62,000 nt of DNA from Mesostigma viride (taxonomy: Eukaryota > Streptophyta > Mesostigmatophyceae > Mesostigmatales > Mesostigmataceae): contig RPFO01000022.1 of assembly GCA_009746045.1 (NCBI GenBank), positions 4,258,202 to 4,320,201 on the forward strand, given 5' to 3'. Within the stretch, counting starts at the first letter, position 1. Every line of letters begins with the position of its first letter. The position numbers were made by a program, and so were the translations under genes. The notes under the pieces are model-generated. The model was not told the DNA's origin and ran no database searches. It saw only the letters and a list, made by a program, of their open reading frames with translations. Positions 31,193 through 42,749 of this stretch are shown here, one piece after another.

Positions 31193-32744
31193 ATGGTTAT
31201 CGAGGAGTTAGTTTAGGGAACCCCGACAAAGCTCTCCATAACAATCTATACACGGCGTTGGCACCCCGCGACCTAGACGGCGCTGCCTGCAATGATGACG
31301 ACAATTTAACAGGTAATGGTCGAGTCGCCTGTTAGACGCCTAGATACCGTGCTGCCTGCAGTCCAGGACACCTTCTAGACGAAGTTAGACTTGATCGCCG
31401 CGGGCTGTGTGCATAGATAGATATATTACCTATTCTGTCCTTAGATCCTACGCATTTTGCATAATTAGGGTTGCTGTTTCAGTTCCGGCACCAGTAGGGT
31501 TGCTGGTCCGGTGTTGGCCTACTTATCATCGGTTTGCTGGGTGCTGTCTTGGCACATGTAGTGGGACGATTAGCGTCCTTGTTTTCTACACCTTTTGTAC
31601 CTGGCTGCGATTCTTTATCCTATTAATGTATGAATGCTAACTGGAATGTATCTTCATTAAATTCTACTGTCTATCATACACGACCCCAAGTTGAGACCCC
31701 TCGTGGGGTTCGTCAGTCATCTTCTACCCCTACCGAATGAAGGATTATGATTATTTACATTAATGTTGTCAGCCTTGCTTGATAGCTCTGTCTTATGTTC
31801 CCGGCTTGTGGAACACACTTTTCTCACTCTGGTACAGATAAAGGATTACATTCCTATCTTTAGCCACCTCTTATTCATACATTCCCGTACGCCCCGCGTT
31901 TGGGTTTGTGCCTATATGCTCGTCAGCTCTTGGCAAGCATCTTAGATGCTTTGTGGGGGGGGAGGAAAGGAAATTAAAATTTTCCCCTACACTCAATGAA
32001 ATCTCGACGCCTCCTCCACCTCATGTGCCTCCTATGCGTTCATTAGGAGTAAAGTCGGTCAGCACGCAGTGCTAGTACTTGTATACCTTGCTAGGAATAG
32101 ATTCGGCTAGTCGCCGATGCTAGAACGTTGTTCTTCGCCTTCCACTCAGTTTTACGCTTGGATGTATGTGCCTACGTTTAGACCCCTGTGGTTTGTGTTG
32201 TACCCCACAGCAGGAGTTCCTCGGCTACGGCGTTGGTCATCGACGACCATTCGGGCGCCATCTTTCAACGACTCCCATATCAGTGGTGCGTCCTGCGTTA
32301 TATACCATGGTTTTTATTTTCTGACGCTTTTGTTAGTTGCTTCTTCCTTTCTTTTATCGCGTCTGTCATGGTCCTTTTCTAGGGGAACCTCTTGCAGTTC
32401 CTAGATTTGCCTCCCTAGGTAGTATAAACCTGGTGCTACTATTATTATTATTATCATCATCATTATTACTATTACTAGAGACGGATTCCCTACCTACTTG
32501 TAGTTGTGGTTGGGTTGTGATACGTCCTCCTGCCCATCCCCCGACTACCCTCGCCCTGCCTAGTAAGGTAGCGTCTACCCTTGCAATGCCTCCCCACTCT
32601 ACCACCCGTGGCATGTTTCCCCAACCAGTATCCTACGTCTACTACTCGTATCCCAGATAGCGTCCTTGTATTGACTTTGGTTCTTTTACCCTTAATTCCT
32701 ACTACCTTGTTTAAGGAAAAGTAAAATAGCACCTTCTCTTACAA

Positions 32745-33755
32745 ATGGTCTCTCAATCTTCCCCTGGTCGCGTTTTACCCGCTATCAATCATCGTGCTAG
32801 TGCTAGTGGTAGTGACCCTACTAGTACACATCTTCCTTCTACCCATGTTTATGCTACCCCTGTTGGTAATAAGCCGTAAGCGTGAGTCCATGGATACCTT
32901 ACCCCACAGGCAGTGATGTCTAGGCTTCCTACCGAGTCTCCCTTGACCCCTGCGTACCACTTAGGTAATCGTACGCCTATGGATGCACCCCTACGCCTAT
33001 TGGAGTACGTCAGCATGCTAGGTTAGCTAGTGCTGCACACGGGCAGCTCCCTCCTACGTCTACTAACCCTGCCCCAGCTTCTGTTGCTGCTCCTACCCTG
33101 TTGGGTGTGGCACCTACAAGTAAATGGTCGTACGCATGCTCCTATATAGGTCCTTCTGGTAGACCTACTGCCGTCCCCATGCGTCCTCCTGCCCTTTTGC
33201 GCAGCCTACCATTGCCTATGAAACCTGATCGGTCTTCCCCTACCCCTGCCTTCAATGTACAAGGTAACCCTACTGATACCCCTAAGGTTAGGGCTGCCCA
33301 GCAACGGGCCAGTGAGCCAATACGTCCTCCCCCTGTCACTATACTTCTACCCTTCCTGCAACCCCTGCCTCTGGTGCTGTACCCCCAAGACGTTCTTTCC
33401 TAGCTCCTTTTGGCCCTTCTGGTCACCCTTTTGCCCTACCCTTGCGCCCACCTCAACTTGGGATTATCCTATCGCTGCCTATGAAAATTTTCAGGTTTTT
33501 CAGATGCCCTCTCGCGTAGCAAATTTAGAAGTTAATCAAGATTTTAGCACTATGCTATTGGATGATAGAACTATGTTCATTTGGCATATTCTTCGCTTAG
33601 GGAAGGTTATCAATGTGTCTACCATTTATTATGGTTATCAGCCTGAGGGCTTGGTTCAGGCTAAGCCCCTACCTACAACCTACCCTATCTATGCCCAACC
33701 TTGGTTTCTTCCACGCTTTGTGTCAGTAGAAGAAAGTGGTCCTATGGCTATATAG
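32745..33755 (+). pseudogene. Decayed first Gag-like copy in the 9.1-kb element
   Basis: Begins at ATG 32745 (MVSQSSPGRVLP), soon interrupted by stops. Later blocks (SRVANLEVNQDFSTMLLDD, YGYQPEGLVQAKPLPTTYP, LPRFVSVEESGPMA) match, in order, blocks of the intact-looking copy at 34350-35234 (SRVAELEKNSDFSTMPLHD, SGHAPEAVAPSNPLVKTYP, LPPFVSDEDGGPIG). The two are therefore a tandem duplication or two nested relatives. Confidence 0.7.
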
Positions 33756-34349
33756 CTACGATCCCTCGCACCTTCCCGAGCTTAACCATCCCTACTGTAT
33801 TCGTTATATACCCAAGCCAGATTATAAGGCTATACCCCTTAGTTTGTGCGTACTCACCTTCATTGTGTGGCTGTTTTTACTCACTAGCCTTCATAACTTT
33901 ACCCTTTCTCCTACCTCATAAGCAGTTGGATCTCGGTGTTGTAGATCTTGCTGCCCTTGATTTTTCCCCCACCATCCTGTTTGACAACTCTTATGTCACG
34001 TGATTCTCCTCATGTGGTTTTTCCTCCCCACTCTTATACAAGGATTTTCCTTGTTGATGTGAGAGGGGAGGGGGCACAATAGATAGTTACCTGAATGCAA
34101 ACCCCTATAACATTAGAACCCCTATAACATTTGGTTCCTTGTCCATTACGGTTACAAAGAAAGAGTAAATTATTATTTCCTACTCAGTGGAGTGGTTGCA
34201 TGTAACTTTTCTGCTTTATGATTTCTTACCCATTTTGGTGGTTGAGTGTTTTCTTTTGTGACTACCTTTGTTGTTTTCTTTTACTTACTTTTTAAGGCAT
34301 CTTCCTACTTTCATGTACCTTGTTCATAACTTTACCTTATTTTTCCATA

Positions 34350-35234
34350 ATGGCTTCTAATCATTCTCTGGGTGGTGGTATGTCACCTATTTCCCTACGT
34401 ATGTCAGGTAATATGGTGGAGATGTCCACTAACACGGATTTACCTTCTACTAATAATGTTAATACTAGACGGGACTCATTGGATAATGTGCACCATCTTC
34501 CCCCTCAAGGTGATTCCCTACGTACTAGAATATTACCTCCTGCTACCCCTTCCTTCTACTTGCGTCGTACCCCTTCTGGAGCCCCTCTAACTTATGAGGA
34601 GCGGGTACGTGTTACTAGGGCTCAAAGGGAAGCATCCCTTCCCCCTACCTATACCCCAGCCCCAGTGGCTACAGCAGCCCCTACTGATAATGCAGCTCCT
34701 ACTACTGCAGTTCGTGTTGTCCCTACTGCTCCTTCTGTTATTACTACCTCATATGTGCCTCCTTATGGTTTGGGTCGCAGTCAGGCTCCTATGGGCCCTA
34801 GTGGTCGTCCCAGCGTTGTGCCCAACGGTCCCCCTGTCGCCTGGTCCTACCCTGATACCGCTTATGAGGCTGCACAAGCTCCTTCGCGTGTGGCTGAATT
34901 AGAAAAAAATAGTGATTTTAGTACCATGCCCTTACATGATAAGAATTATGACCACTACGCCTACTCGTCTGTTAGGGAAGAATATACTATTCCATACATG
35001 TCTGGTCATGCTCCTGAGGCTGTGGCCCCTTCCAACCCTCTGGTTAAAACCTATCCCAGCCCCAGGTTCTTACCTCCCTTTGTATCGGATGAGGATGGTG
35101 GGCCTATTGGTACATATGACCGTGCCCACCCCCCTAAGCCCCCCTCTCTACCTTTGTTTGCTAATATCCCTAAGTTGGATGTCTACTCCCCAACAATTCT
35201 TTACCTTTGTCATGCTACTAACTCAGAATTCTGA
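34350..35234 (+). CDS. Gag-like protein, second copy, 9.1-kb LTR element
   Basis: A 294-residue frame from ATG (MASNHSLGGG) to TGA. It has a Ser/Thr/Pro-rich N-terminal half and then a region with AELEKNSDFSTMPLHD and TYPSPRFLPPFVSDEDGG that is conserved in the decayed neighbour copy. No zinc knuckle is seen. Its position behind the LTR and before a retropepsin remnant makes Gag the likely role, so it would form capsid-like particles for the element's RNA. It may be truncated at the C-terminus, because the codons after the stop read no further conserved Gag block. The family cannot be assigned to Ty1/copia or Ty3 from this part. Confidence 0.55.
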   Translation: MASNHSLGGGMSPISLRMSGNMVEMSTNTDLPSTNNVNTRRDSLDNVHHLPPQGDSLRTRILPPATPSFYLRRTPSGAPLTYEERVRVTRAQREASLPPTYTPAPVATAAPTDNAAPTTAVRVVPTAPSVITTSYVPPYGLGRSQAPMGPSGRPSVVPNGPPVAWSYPDTAYEAAQAPSRVAELEKNSDFSTMPLHDKNYDHYAYSSVREEYTIPYMSGHAPEAVAPSNPLVKTYPSPRFLPPFVSDEDGGPIGTYDRAHPPKPPSLPLFANIPKLDVYSPTILYLCHATNSEF

Positions 35235-35559
35235 GTCCTGGCAAAACCATAATAGGTGGCGCCTACCTGATTCAGTGCTAGTTCCACACTACCTTACTAC
35301 CTGTATCACGTCTGAACTAGCTACTATTATGAGGAAGAATCCTCCTACGTTGAAGAACTAGATATATGTGATACTGGTTCGTCTTCTATTGCTGACACCC
35401 CGATCACTCTTGATGTCGGTGCACTTACCATTACACTGTCTACGAACACATAATTTGAAAACTTTTGCTTGCAAGTATTTATTACTACTGTGGATGCTGA
35501 CAATACCTTACCACTATGTGTTAGACTCCTGATGTTTTTAAACGGTGGTCTAAGTTACT

Positions 35560-35840
35560 GTTCCTTCTACCGTTGTGGACCCTTTCCTACATTGTGATGA
35601 CCTTCTTGATGTATTGTTGGTTCTTATGGATACTGGGGTAACTAGCTTCCTTGTGAGCAAGGCTAGTTTAGAGATTAGGTTTAACCCCTACCCCACATCG
35701 TGCTCCTATCAACGTGCATTATTCTGATGGACGTACTAGCCATTACTCTGGTACGGTCATTTCACCCCGGATGATACAAGGTCGCCCTATCAGTCTTGTG
35801 GCTACCATAGGCCCCATCACTAATTATTAGGATTAGAGGG
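35560..35840 (+). pseudogene. Retropepsin (aspartic protease) remnant
   Basis: The frame around 35629 reads VLLVLMDTGVTSFLVSKASL. The D-T-G at 35629-35637 after a hydrophobic strand and before a small/hydroxyl residue run is the catalytic signature of retroviral-type proteases, usually D-(S/T)-G-A-(S/T). After a frameshift the text continues RAPINVHYSDGRTSHYSGTV, plausible for the flap and second half. It is broken by stops on both sides. Confidence 0.6.
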
Positions 35841-36899
35841 GCACCCAGCTATTACGTTTATTTACTAATTTCTGTACCATGGTTGTCTGGTTCCCTGATG
35901 GTACTTATTATGGGATACCCGATCGCCCCTACAAAGTTGAAAAGTCCTTGGTTGATACTACTTTTGTGCCTATATCTGAACCTACCGTATGTCCCCTATT
36001 GGATGTATTAGTGTCTCGTGATGAATTTACAATGGATACCAGGCTCGTGATGAATTTAAGGATCATGGTTATTTATGGTGTGTGTTTCTCCAATTGGTGG
36101 TGGAAATGGCGGACTCACCTACCAAATTCTGTACGTGTACAGATCCTATTGCGATAGCAGGTGTTACCTGGGATGAAATTGAACTTACTATAGGTATATG
36201 GTTGTTGCTGATGAGTCTTAAGTTTTTATGAACAGACTCCCGCCTACCCACCTCCTCGTTTTGTGCTACAATGCATGTGTAGTAGTTTAAGGATAGTGCA
36301 CACCCTACCCATGTCCCAGACGCTGAATTGTATGCCTACTACCTTTTGCACACTGCTGTTTGCATGTCTGTTCTTCTCTCCCATGTGGGGCTGTCCCTTA
36401 ACCCTAGTGTGAGGGCACACCTATTGGCTTTGTGGGGGGGAAGGAACTGAAAAATTTACTCCATGTTCCACTTTATATAGTCATGTGTCTACCAGAGCCG
36501 GTAAACTCTACTGTGCTGTAGAGCCTTCAGGTCCTCTATTGTTTGGCAAAGTTGTTGCTGCAGTACTAAGATACGACTGCTGCTACCCCTACCTTTGACA
36601 TGGAACGCTAATTAGTCGGTTTAACGCTACTGAGCCTGAGGCACTTGCTGCTACTGCGTCCCACCCACAAGAGTTTGGTCGATACCCTTGTAGATTCCCA
36701 AGTGGCTTTCTCTATGTGTTAGGAAAGGAAGATCCCCTGCAGTGGCGCCTCTATGTGCCTCCTATCTGCCCTGCTGGTCTACTGGTTACATGACTTGTAT
36801 GCCCATCATTGTAACAAGCGTGTCCTTGACTTGGTCACTCGCCCTATGACTGGCCTTCTTGGTCCAGTGATGCATAAGAGTAGGTGCGAACTTGTGAAT

Positions 36900-38650
36900 C
36901 TTGTCAGGAGATAATACCTACGCGAGACAGATAGCAAGTTTCCGCACCCTTCCCTTTTGGGCTCGCATCTCTACTGCTGCATTGGCGATCGGTCTTGGGT
37001 AGCCTACTTTGGGCTGCCGGTTGCACCGCTAACAACGCCGCCTGGTGTGCCCACCTACTGCGCCGCCAGTTGTGATGCCTTCCGCTGCTCGCGCGTTGCC
37101 TTCCGTTGCTGGTGCGACGCCATCCGTTGTTGGAGAGACGTCTTCCGTGGCTGTCGCTACTCATTTCGACAACGATGCGCTGTTGGGCGACTCGAGCCCG
37201 CTGTCCACAGTCGCGGTCGCGTCATCTAAGTCACTACTGTTGCGCCATTGTGCGACCCTGTTGCGCCACTGTGCGCGCCCGTCGCGCCCTTGTGGGACCT
37301 GGGCGACCCAGTTGCCGCGGCTGTCGCCCCTCCATGCGACCCTGTCGCCTTGTCGTCCGCTGTTGTTGCGCTGACGAGCGACCCTTACATGCCTGTGCGC
37401 GCCCCTGTCGCGTCCCCAGTCGACTCTGGTGCGACGCCGTGCGAGTCTGTTGCACCGCTTCCCGATCATGTTGCTACGTCACGCGCGTTTGTCGCACCGT
37501 CTCCCGACTCTGTGGCGCCGTCGTCCGGCATCTGACAATTCGTGGTGCCGCCTACCTCTGCATGCCACGCCTACTTGCGCCTCTGTGGCGTCGGTTTGCG
37601 CCCCTAGCGCTCCTACGAGCGCTCATGTCGCGCACCCTTGCGACGTTGTCGCGACGTCAGGAGTCATCGGCGCGTCACCCCGCAATCCTGTTGTGGCCAT
37701 GCGAGAGTATGTCGCGGTGCCCGAGGTACCTGTCGCCCCTGCGTGCGACCCTATTCCTACCTCCGTGGCGCCTCCGGTTGAACCTGTGGCGACCGCGCTG
37801 TCTACGGGTTCTGCGTCGTCTTCTTCCGGCAGTGTTGTGCCGCCGCCTATGGCTGCCGTGCCCCTGGCTGGCCCCACCGACGCTGCTGCTGCGCAGAGTG
37901 CGCTGCCCGCGGATGGTGCTGGTCACTCCTACCGTCGTCTCACCGCGCTGGAGTTGGCGGAGCAGGTGCGCTTGGTGATCGAGTGGCTGGCTGGATGCTG
38001 ACGATCCGCTCCGCGGCCTTCACCTAGCGCCTTGACATTCTATCTGATCCAGCGCTGCCGCTGGATTCTGACAGGCCGTCGTACCATATGGTGTTGTTGT
38101 ATATGCTGCTGTACAAGGCCTACCGCGGTTTGGGACGCTTGATGGCCTGCGCCGCTGCCCGGTCAGGGGTCGGATGCCTACAGTGCCCCCCCCCCGCCCC
38201 GTGCCAGCGCTAGTGGTCCCCTGTCCACCAACGCGCGACAGGATCTCCGCATCTTAGAGGATCGTGAGATTCGGCACATCCGGATGTGGCATGCCAACGT
38301 GGATCTGCTGTTGCATCTGTTCTTCTCCACGTTGGTGCGCCCTCGGCTGACCTGTGCGAGCCGTCCCTATCTGCGTGTACTCTGCCTCCTGGCATTGGAA
38401 CCCTTTTTCCTGATTGTTCGAGTGTAGCCATTTTGATTAGGCTTGTATGCTCATTGTGATCACCCAACATCGGTGTTACTGGGCTTTCCTGGTTTTGTTT
38501 CCTACCGTTGTGTGGGAGGATGCCTACCTTACCATTGGCCGCCATATGACAACGACGAGGATGTCGTTCATTACCGCGCGTACTTGGATGTGCTGATCGC
38601 GACGCGCGGGACCTACCAGGCTGATGGCCAATAGATAGAGGGCTCTAGGC
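36900..38650 (+). pseudogene. GC-rich Gag-like region of unclear origin
   Basis: Composition changes sharply at about 36990 to GC-rich sequence coding, across frames, for Ala/Pro/Val-rich repeats (PVAPL, DPVAP, PSAPTSAHVAHP). Less repetitive blocks follow (RRLTALELAEQVRLVIEWL, 37939-37996; PYHWPPYDNDEDVVHYRAYL near 38540). The style is that of a Gag N-terminus followed by capsid, but no knuckle is found and frames are broken. It may be a captured host exon or part of another retroelement placed inside the 9.1-kb element. Confidence 0.35.
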
Positions 38651-39020
38651 CCGACCTGAGGGTGTTGTCCCTCCGGTATATAGAGTCGCCCTCTATGCTT
38701 GGCCAGTTGGTTGGTTATCCTTGGTTGTCGGTGTGAGTATTGTTTCCTACGCGTGTCCTGCCTAGTGCCGTCCCTCCCGGCAAGCCTCCGCGCAAGGCAG
38801 TTAGGGGAGCCTCACACCCGGCGTGGTGCTGGTGATCCCTACTACACCATTTGGGGTGGACCCGAGGTTAACATATTTGCGCTGGGAGCCCTGGGTGGCT
38901 AGTTGATTGTGTTGGGTTATAGTTGGGTGCGATAGGTTTTTTATGCCTACCGACCTGCCTCTGTTTATGATCGAGTGTTTATGCTCTCCTGACGTAGGGA
39001 GAGGACTCCCTACCTTTTAT

Positions 39021-39030
39021 GGGGGGGAGG
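39021..39030 (+). promoter_or_regulatory. Polypurine tract of the 9.1-kb element
   Basis: gggggggagg directly abuts the right LTR at 39031, as expected for the plus-strand primer of reverse transcription. Confidence 0.75.
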
Positions 39031-39658
39031 TGTTGCGGCGCGTAACAAACTGTGTTATTACGGCCGTAAATAGAGGCCTTACGTTCTTGGTAGCCTCAGC
39101 TACTCCGAAACAATCCGTGGTTACGGCTGTTGTCGTTCCTACGTTTACGTGCGGTTAGGACCCTTTTGACTGGTTGTTACCTGGTCCAGTGACATATCAA
39201 TTGTCCAGTATTGTGGGCCGGTGCAGTCGCGCCGCGCTGCGTACTTTAGGGCCTGGACCGTTGGCACTCTGTGTGGTCTGGACCAGCGCCGCCCCACGTG
39301 GCATTAGAGTGCGTAGATCTAACCTACCTGTGATCGTACGGGCGAGGGCCATGTTTGGCCCGAGCACGCACGAGTCTTTCGGCCAATTTAGGTGTTGCAC
39401 TTTCCTTGTGTTGACAGTTCGACCTTTGATATGGCTTGTTATAGCTAGTCGAACCATGGATGTACGTTATTGCCAGTAATGTCTAAGTAAATGTGTCAAT
39501 GGCTTAGTATGGAAACAATTATCGGAAAGCATTAGAGTCGGGAGTTCAACGATCTTTCAAAATGCAGAACAGGGTTCCTTCTCAGTCTACCGGGTTAGTT
39601 AGTCTAGGACAGGTCAGATCCTGGGGTCGAGGTGGAGGTCCGGAACCGGGTCGTAACA
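39031..39658 (+). repeat. 3' LTR (628 bp)
   Basis: Pairs with 30568-31192; followed by the target duplication gctag. Confidence 0.92.
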
Positions 39659-40115
39659 GCTAGGTCGGTGCTGCTGATCCAATCTATATAGTATAATGTG
39701 GCTCAGAATCGTCCACGCTAAGTTTACGACCGGTCGGACCTGAATTATAGTATATTGTGGTCAGGGCCGAACTATGGGTCGACCGCCATATTGGGCTGTT
39801 CGACCTCCAACCATGTCCGTGGTAACTATCGTTACGTTATATGCCACCGGACACACATAAATCGAAATATACATCCAAATGTCAGGCTGGTATTACTCTA
39901 GATAACAGCTGTCGGCACACTTGATTACACATACACAGATGTGCCGGATGGTATGGACTTCAAACCATGCACCTTACAGGTAGCTTGACGATTTTGTATC
40001 TCTTTTACTCGTGTCTTTTTATTTATTATTCCTTTTGCCAAACTTCCAAGTGCTCGCTAGGCTCGCCCCTACTAGTTGGCATGCTACAGCTACTAGGCGG
40101 CTGGAGCGCTATAGT
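39659..40115. other. Unassigned stretch after the 9.1-kb element
   Basis: AT-rich, no coding sequence or repeat recognised. Confidence 0.4.
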
Positions 40116-40625
40116 TGGAGAAGAAGGTAGTGTAATAAGGTTGGAGCAGGAGGCAAAGGAACGGGCAAAGGACTGAAGAAGAGGCTCGGCGGAAGGAGGC
40201 GGAGAGGGCAGGCCATCAATTGAGGCGCGGCGCATAATAGGGAGGAGATGCGGCGCCTTGAAGAGGAAACCTGGCGCGATTGGAGGAGTGAGCTCAGATT
40301 GGAGCAGGAGGCGCGCGAACGGGCGCGGCCGGCTTGCAGAGGAGCTTCATCGGCCGCAAGAAGTGCTCATCAGAGATCGGCATGGGCCAATTTGAGGCGG
40401 TGCAGAGGGAGGACTGAGATGCGGCGCCTTGAAGAGGATCGAAGCTAGGCGGCTACTACTAGAGCTGGAGAAGCAGCTATGTAAGGTTGGAGCAGGACCT
40501 CGGCAAGGGATCAACGGGTGCGCCTTGATGAAGAAGAGGCTCGCCGGCGGTGGAAGGATGCGGAGAGACAGGCCATTGATGAGGCGGCGCAGAGCTCGAG
40601 GAGATGCGGCACCAGCAACGACTTC
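40116..40625 (+). pseudogene. Repeated Glu/Arg-rich coiled-coil-like segment, frame-broken
   Basis: Three imperfect repeats of about 150-190 bp share ggttggagcagga, gcggagaggncaggccat and gatgcggcgccttgaagagg. In changing frames they read RLEQEAKERAKD, MRRLEEETWRDWRSEL, RLEQEARERAR and RLDEEEARRRWKDAERQ, the heptad-like Glu/Arg/Leu pattern of long coiled coils. Stops and frame changes occur, so this is a decayed coding fragment or a series of small exons. No partner domain seen. Confidence 0.45.
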
Positions 40626-41034
40626 GTGAGCTGGGCAGGTGCTGCATGGCTTATTATTATAATAATTATAATATTAACTGCATGGATTCGTATCTCCGAT
40701 GCCATGTACCAATGCCAGGCGGAAGCCACTTTGCCTCGGTCTCATCGAGTTGGCATAAGCAATTGTATCTGGATGCCTGTAGTAGTAATGCGTTGCTAGC
40801 TCTTCGTTTCGTAGGCGCAGACAGCAAGGAGGAGTTGCACTATATAGTAGTAAATTCTGTTTGTTTGCATTCATTTGATAATTCAAATCACATTACTGCG
40901 GCACATGATGAAAAATCCTCACTGAAATGTGCGGTGGCATGGAACAATTTTAGGTAGCCACTACTAGAAATGCAGGCGCCACGGTCCAACAAAACCGCCA
41001 CGTTTGCCATCATTGTCCTGCATGTACGTGCATA

Positions 41035-41250
41035 TGGGCGCGCCGCCTGTTGTCCCGGCCGGTGGCTGGCCACGCTGTTGCCTGTGTGCGCCGCCTGTTG
41101 TCCCGGTAGCCGCCACACTGTTGCCTCTTTGCGCCGCCTGTTGTCCTGGTAGCCACGCCGCTGCCTGCACGTGCGCCGCCTTCTGTCCTGGTACTGAGCC
41201 ACTGACGCGGTGGCCTGCATGCGCGCCGCCTGCTGTCCCGGCACGCATGT
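41035..41250. repeat. GC-rich minisatellite with unit about 45-55 bp
   Basis: Repeats of tgcgccgcctgttgtcccggtagccac...ctgttgcct, about four imperfect copies with variable spacing. No CDS supported. Confidence 0.7.
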
Positions 41251-41254
41251 GTTA

Positions 41255-42495
41255 CACCATGCACTAGCTGGTCAGTGACCGCACCATGCACCACACAAGG
41301 TACACCACTGGCTTCATCTTAGTGGCTGATCTGCTGCAGTGCAATGGCAGAAGGCTGTGCGACGCGCGTATACACTGCAAGGCTGAGCCATCCGGCAGTT
41401 TATCTGAACGGTGGTCAGTTATCGTCTTGCTGCTAGCTTGCACACGTCAATGCAGAGACGGAAGAATGACCCGTGGCATTGGCACGCTTGAGTGTGACTT
41501 GAATAAGCCACACTACTAGGATGCTCTAGCGCTCTGCCCCTTGTCGTGCCTTTGCGTGGATTATAATAATGATGTAATTAATATTTGATTTGTATAAAAT
41601 GGATACAAATGGTTACTGCTAAACATTTAAAATGAACTAATTAATTAATTTACACGTAGACGTGCACGTGAATGTGCATACAAAGTCATCAGTGGGAGGG
41701 AAATGGAATGGAGATATGTGCGTTATACACTTGCGTATCGAACATCTATGAATACATCCCATATGACTATGGCAGTGTGCCACCAAGAAGTGCCTTGCAT
41801 GCAGCTTAGTGCCTCCTTTAATGTCCAAAAGCCATATCTGCTATAGGCATCCCGGCACATGTCCCGGGTTCTATTCAATCTTGGTGGGAAGCCCGCGGGG
41901 GCTTCCCAGCATCGGGAAGGCCAAGGCTTGCACCGGCCCGCCATGCAAGGGCTAGCCCAATTTAAATCTTGGTAGACTTGGTACTTCACAGAACTGTAAT
42001 GTGGTGAACTCCAGTGCACGAGTTTTCTAGCATCCACAATTAACCAACTTGAACATTTATGGCCAGGCGGCCCAGGCCTGTACAAGAGATGAAACAGTTT
42101 ATCAATGCCTGTGACACTGAAACAGATCCCTCCATGCATGACTTTGGCGCCACTTTATCTTATTTGGATGAACTCAACATTCAACTCTCACTCTCATAGC
42201 CATGCAACAAGACCGGTCACCAAACCGTCTTGACGACGAAGTCTGCTCGGCCCCTTATTAAGTAATGCTCGTATAGGAGAGCTTTCAAGATCCAACCCAG
42301 TCGGCAGGCCCATACAACCTGCATCCAAAATTAAGAAGAAGAAAAACAAGCAAGAGTAATAATAATGTCAAAGACATTCAGCAACCTGCATGGCTAGGAT
42401 GGCATGAGTGCAGTACAGTTGAACCCAAAAGTGCCGTGCATGCTTCCTCCAGCCAATGTCAAGCTTCATAAGGAACGGTGCTATGAATCTTTCTT
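41255..42495. other. Unassigned stretch
   Basis: No gene or family recognised. Contains a cgtagacgtgcacgtg inverted motif near 41655 and otherwise ordinary AT-leaning sequence. Confidence 0.4.
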
Positions 42496-42499
42496 GACA

Positions 42500-42745
42500 T
42501 GACTCATCCAGATATGTTACGATGCCAATCATTACACAAAGTATTGTTATCAATCAACACACCTCTACTCTGTATCAACCCAGCCGGATTAAGTAAATCC
42601 CAGCAATGCTCTTCGGTGCCCGTTGCTTGTCACTGGCCTGCAGCCACTGACCAACGTGACTCATCCAGATATGTTACATACGATGCCAAGCATTACAAAA
42701 GGTATCACTTATCAATTAACACACCTTTACTCTGTACTAGCCTTT
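42500..42745. repeat. Direct repeat, period about 157 bp
   Basis: actcatccagatatgttac ... atgccaa ... tattacacaa/aaagg ... caacacacct ... tactctgta occurs at about 42501-42573 and again at about 42659-42736 with moderate divergence. Confidence 0.7.
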
Positions 42746-42749
42746 TACA

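Larger units (their letters stand above)
30568..39658 (+). mobile_element. 9.1-kb LTR retrotransposon with a decayed, mosaic interior
   Basis: LTRs 30568-31192 and 39031-39658 (TGTTGCGG...CGTAACA) flank the interior; the target duplication is gctag (30563-30567, 39659-39663). TGGTTATCGAGG just inside the left LTR is PBS-like, and gggggggagg at 39021-39030 is a clear polypurine tract, giving plus orientation. Inside are two Gag-like copies, a retropepsin DTG remnant and a GC-rich Gag-like region, but no recognisable reverse transcriptase or integrase. G-rich PPT-like tracts also occur inside (about 31952, 34067, 36430), suggesting the interior was assembled from pieces of several elements. The LTRs are nearly identical, so the copy is young although its interior is dead; it must have been mobilised in trans. 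Confidence 0.88.

Noticed and set aside
37000-38000. A GC-rich host gene with Ala/Pro/Val repeats
   Set aside because: It lies inside a 9.1-kb LTR element with target duplication, frames are broken, and open stretches exist in several frames because of composition.
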